Source of the DNA: Candidatus Sericytochromatia bacterium
GTDB taxonomy: Bacteria; Cyanobacteriota; Sericytochromatia; UBA7694
Length of the DNA stretch: 64,000 nucleotides
Reading direction: 5' to 3'
Assembly (NCBI GenBank): GCA_018780035.1
Contig: JADMKE010000019.1
Coordinates: 41,694 to 105,693, forward strand
This document shows positions 63,365-64,000 of the stretch, piece after piece (positions within the stretch are counted from its first letter, which is position 1; every line of letters starts with the position of its first letter). The notes under the pieces are model-generated. The model ran no database searches, was not told the DNA's origin, and saw nothing but the letters and a program-made list of their open reading frames with translations. Made by a program: the position numbers and the translations under genes.

Positions 63365-63763
63365 TTACTTGCCTTGACATTCTGAGATGTAGCGTCGAAT
63401 CACCTCAGCAGAAACTTGACCTGCTGTGCCAACATAATAGGCTTGTGTCCAGAGATGGTCTTTACCACAGATTTTCTTGAGTTTTGGAAATCGCTCTCTG
63501 AGATAGCGTGAGCTATAACCTTTGAGTATCCCAGCTATTTTAGCTGGTGAAACACTGGGCTTTGCTGAGACAAAGACGTGAACATGGTCTTCATCTGTCT
63601 CCATCTCAATAATTGTAAACCCGTTCCTCTCTGCCGCCTCAACAATCAGTTCTTTCGTTGCTTTCTGAATTTCACCTGTCAGTATCTCGCGTCGGTATCT
63701 TGGTATCCATACAAAATGATATGCTATAGAATAATGTGTCCATCGTGTTTTACCTGATTGCAT
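63365..63763 (-). CDS. tnpA: IS200/IS605 family transposase TnpA (Y1 type)
   Basis: This 132-residue single-strand transposase has the HUH pair in EDHVHVFVSAKP and the catalytic tyrosine near the C-terminus in AEVIRRYISECQ. The N-terminus WTHYSIAYHFVWIPRYRRE is diagnostic of the family. Length is normal and the frame intact, so it may be active. It is transcribed divergently from the partial tnpB. Confidence 0.93.
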   Translation of the reverse strand: MQSGKTRWTHYSIAYHFVWIPRYRREILTGEIQKATKELIVEAAERNGFTIIEMETDEDHVHVFVSAKPSVSPAKIAGILKGYSSRYLRERFPKLKKICGKDHLWTQAYYVGTAGQVSAEVIRRYISECQGK

Positions 63764-63792
63764 AGTACCTCACTTTCAGTTATGATTGTAGC

Positions 63793-64000
63793 ATGGAATG
63801 TATCAAAATTCTCCCGCTAAAACACCTCACTCACTTTCAGCATGAGCAAATCTGGTCAGCTCGTCTGGAAGCAGGTAAAGTATGGAACCAATGCAGGGAC
63901 ATTCATCTTGAGGCACGAAGCTCCAGTCAGCTTTGGCCCAATCGCACAGATTTGCAGCAGGCGACAAAGGGGCTCTATGCCATGCACAGTCAAAGTGTGC
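63793..64000 (+). CDS. tnpB: RNA-guided nuclease TnpB, N-terminal part (cut by the window edge)
   Basis: From the ATG at 63793 the frame is open to the window edge, 69 codons. The translation starts MECIKILPLKHLTHFQ and contains ARLEAGKVWNQCRD and LYAMHSQSV, the N-terminal TnpB pattern. TnpB is an RNA-guided endonuclease that helps such elements persist; the RuvC domain and guide RNA would lie beyond the window. Confidence 0.8.
   Translation, partial: MECIKILPLKHLTHFQHEQIWSARLEAGKVWNQCRDIHLEARSSSQLWPNRTDLQQATKGLYAMHSQSV

Larger units (their letters stand above)
63257..64000. mobile_element. IS200/IS605-type element, left part (continues past the window)
   Basis: A complete TnpA gene and the start of a divergent TnpB gene lie together, with hairpins beyond the tnpA 3' end that fit the subterminal end of such elements. 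The right end lies outside the window. The outer boundary is not exact, since the target-side cleavage motif could not be fixed. Confidence 0.8.

Noticed and set aside
1..64000. CRISPR arrays
   Set aside because: No regularly spaced repeats of 24-40 bp were seen; the only tandem repeats are the 13-bp units at 27504 and coding repeats in ftsZ and the lipoprotein.

Overview
The window reads as chromosome of a free-living diderm (outer-membrane) bacterium with about 50% GC and type IV pili. TamB, FtsH, ClpC, L13/S9 and a near-complete mur/fts cluster are all in good reading order. Three features point weakly to the cyanobacterial lineage, possibly a non-photosynthetic relative such as Sericytochromatia or Melainabacteria. 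These are the order murC-murB-ftsQ-ftsZ without ftsA, a NurA gene followed by a small HAS-barrel-like gene without HerA, and a gldA/gldF/gldG/DUF4340 set. This placement is an inference; no rRNA gene is present to test it.

Layout. 1-2.0 kb: 3' end of clpC, facing a DUF58 gene across a shared terminator. 2.3-6.1 kb: GldA/GldF/GldG-like ABC system. 6.2-16.2 kb: mraY-murD-ftsW-murG-murC-murB-ftsQ, a small membrane gene, then ftsZ, covering lipid I/II synthesis, lipid II handling and the division ring. 16.6-23.4 kb: three pilin-like genes (PilX-like, a 1454-residue prepilin, PilW-like). 23.5-32.1 kb: a cluster of B12-type radical SAM proteins, methyltransferase-like domains and a glycosyltransferase. 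One radical SAM paralogue has lost all three cluster-binding cysteines. Half of this cluster lies in an operon headed by ftsH and a zinc-ribbon gene. 35-39 kb: murQ with a coupled unknown gene, a miniature flagellar-rod-like protein, an ArsR regulator, a lipoprotein and a glycosyltransferase. 39-44.6 kb: a GT2 enzyme, MnmC split into two genes, a TPR/O-GlcNAc-transferase-like protein and an RmlD-like reductase. 44.7-48 kb: a PEP-synthase-like protein divergent from a Nudix-derived regulator. 48-57.6 kb: pilT, tamB, a methyltransferase, an O-antigen-ligase-like protein and pilA. 57.9-60.9 kb: rpsI-rplM, then nurA and its partner. 61.2-63.2 kb: a beta-propeller lipoprotein with a 15-glycine hinge. 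63.3 kb to the end: an IS200/IS605-type element with tnpA and the start of tnpB.

Themes. The genes centre on the cell envelope: peptidoglycan synthesis and recycling, pili (structural pilin, minor pilins, retraction ATPase), glycan assembly (four glycosyltransferase-like genes, RmlD, O-antigen ligase) and outer-membrane biogenesis. The least explained part is the radical SAM/methyltransferase-like/glycosyltransferase cluster at 23.5-32.1 kb. It may modify a lipid, a glycan or a surface polymer, but its substrate cannot be read from sequence. Start codons were chosen from Shine-Dalgarno sequences, overlaps and family N-termini, and several differ from the longest reading frame. No CRISPR array, rRNA or tRNA gene was recognised.
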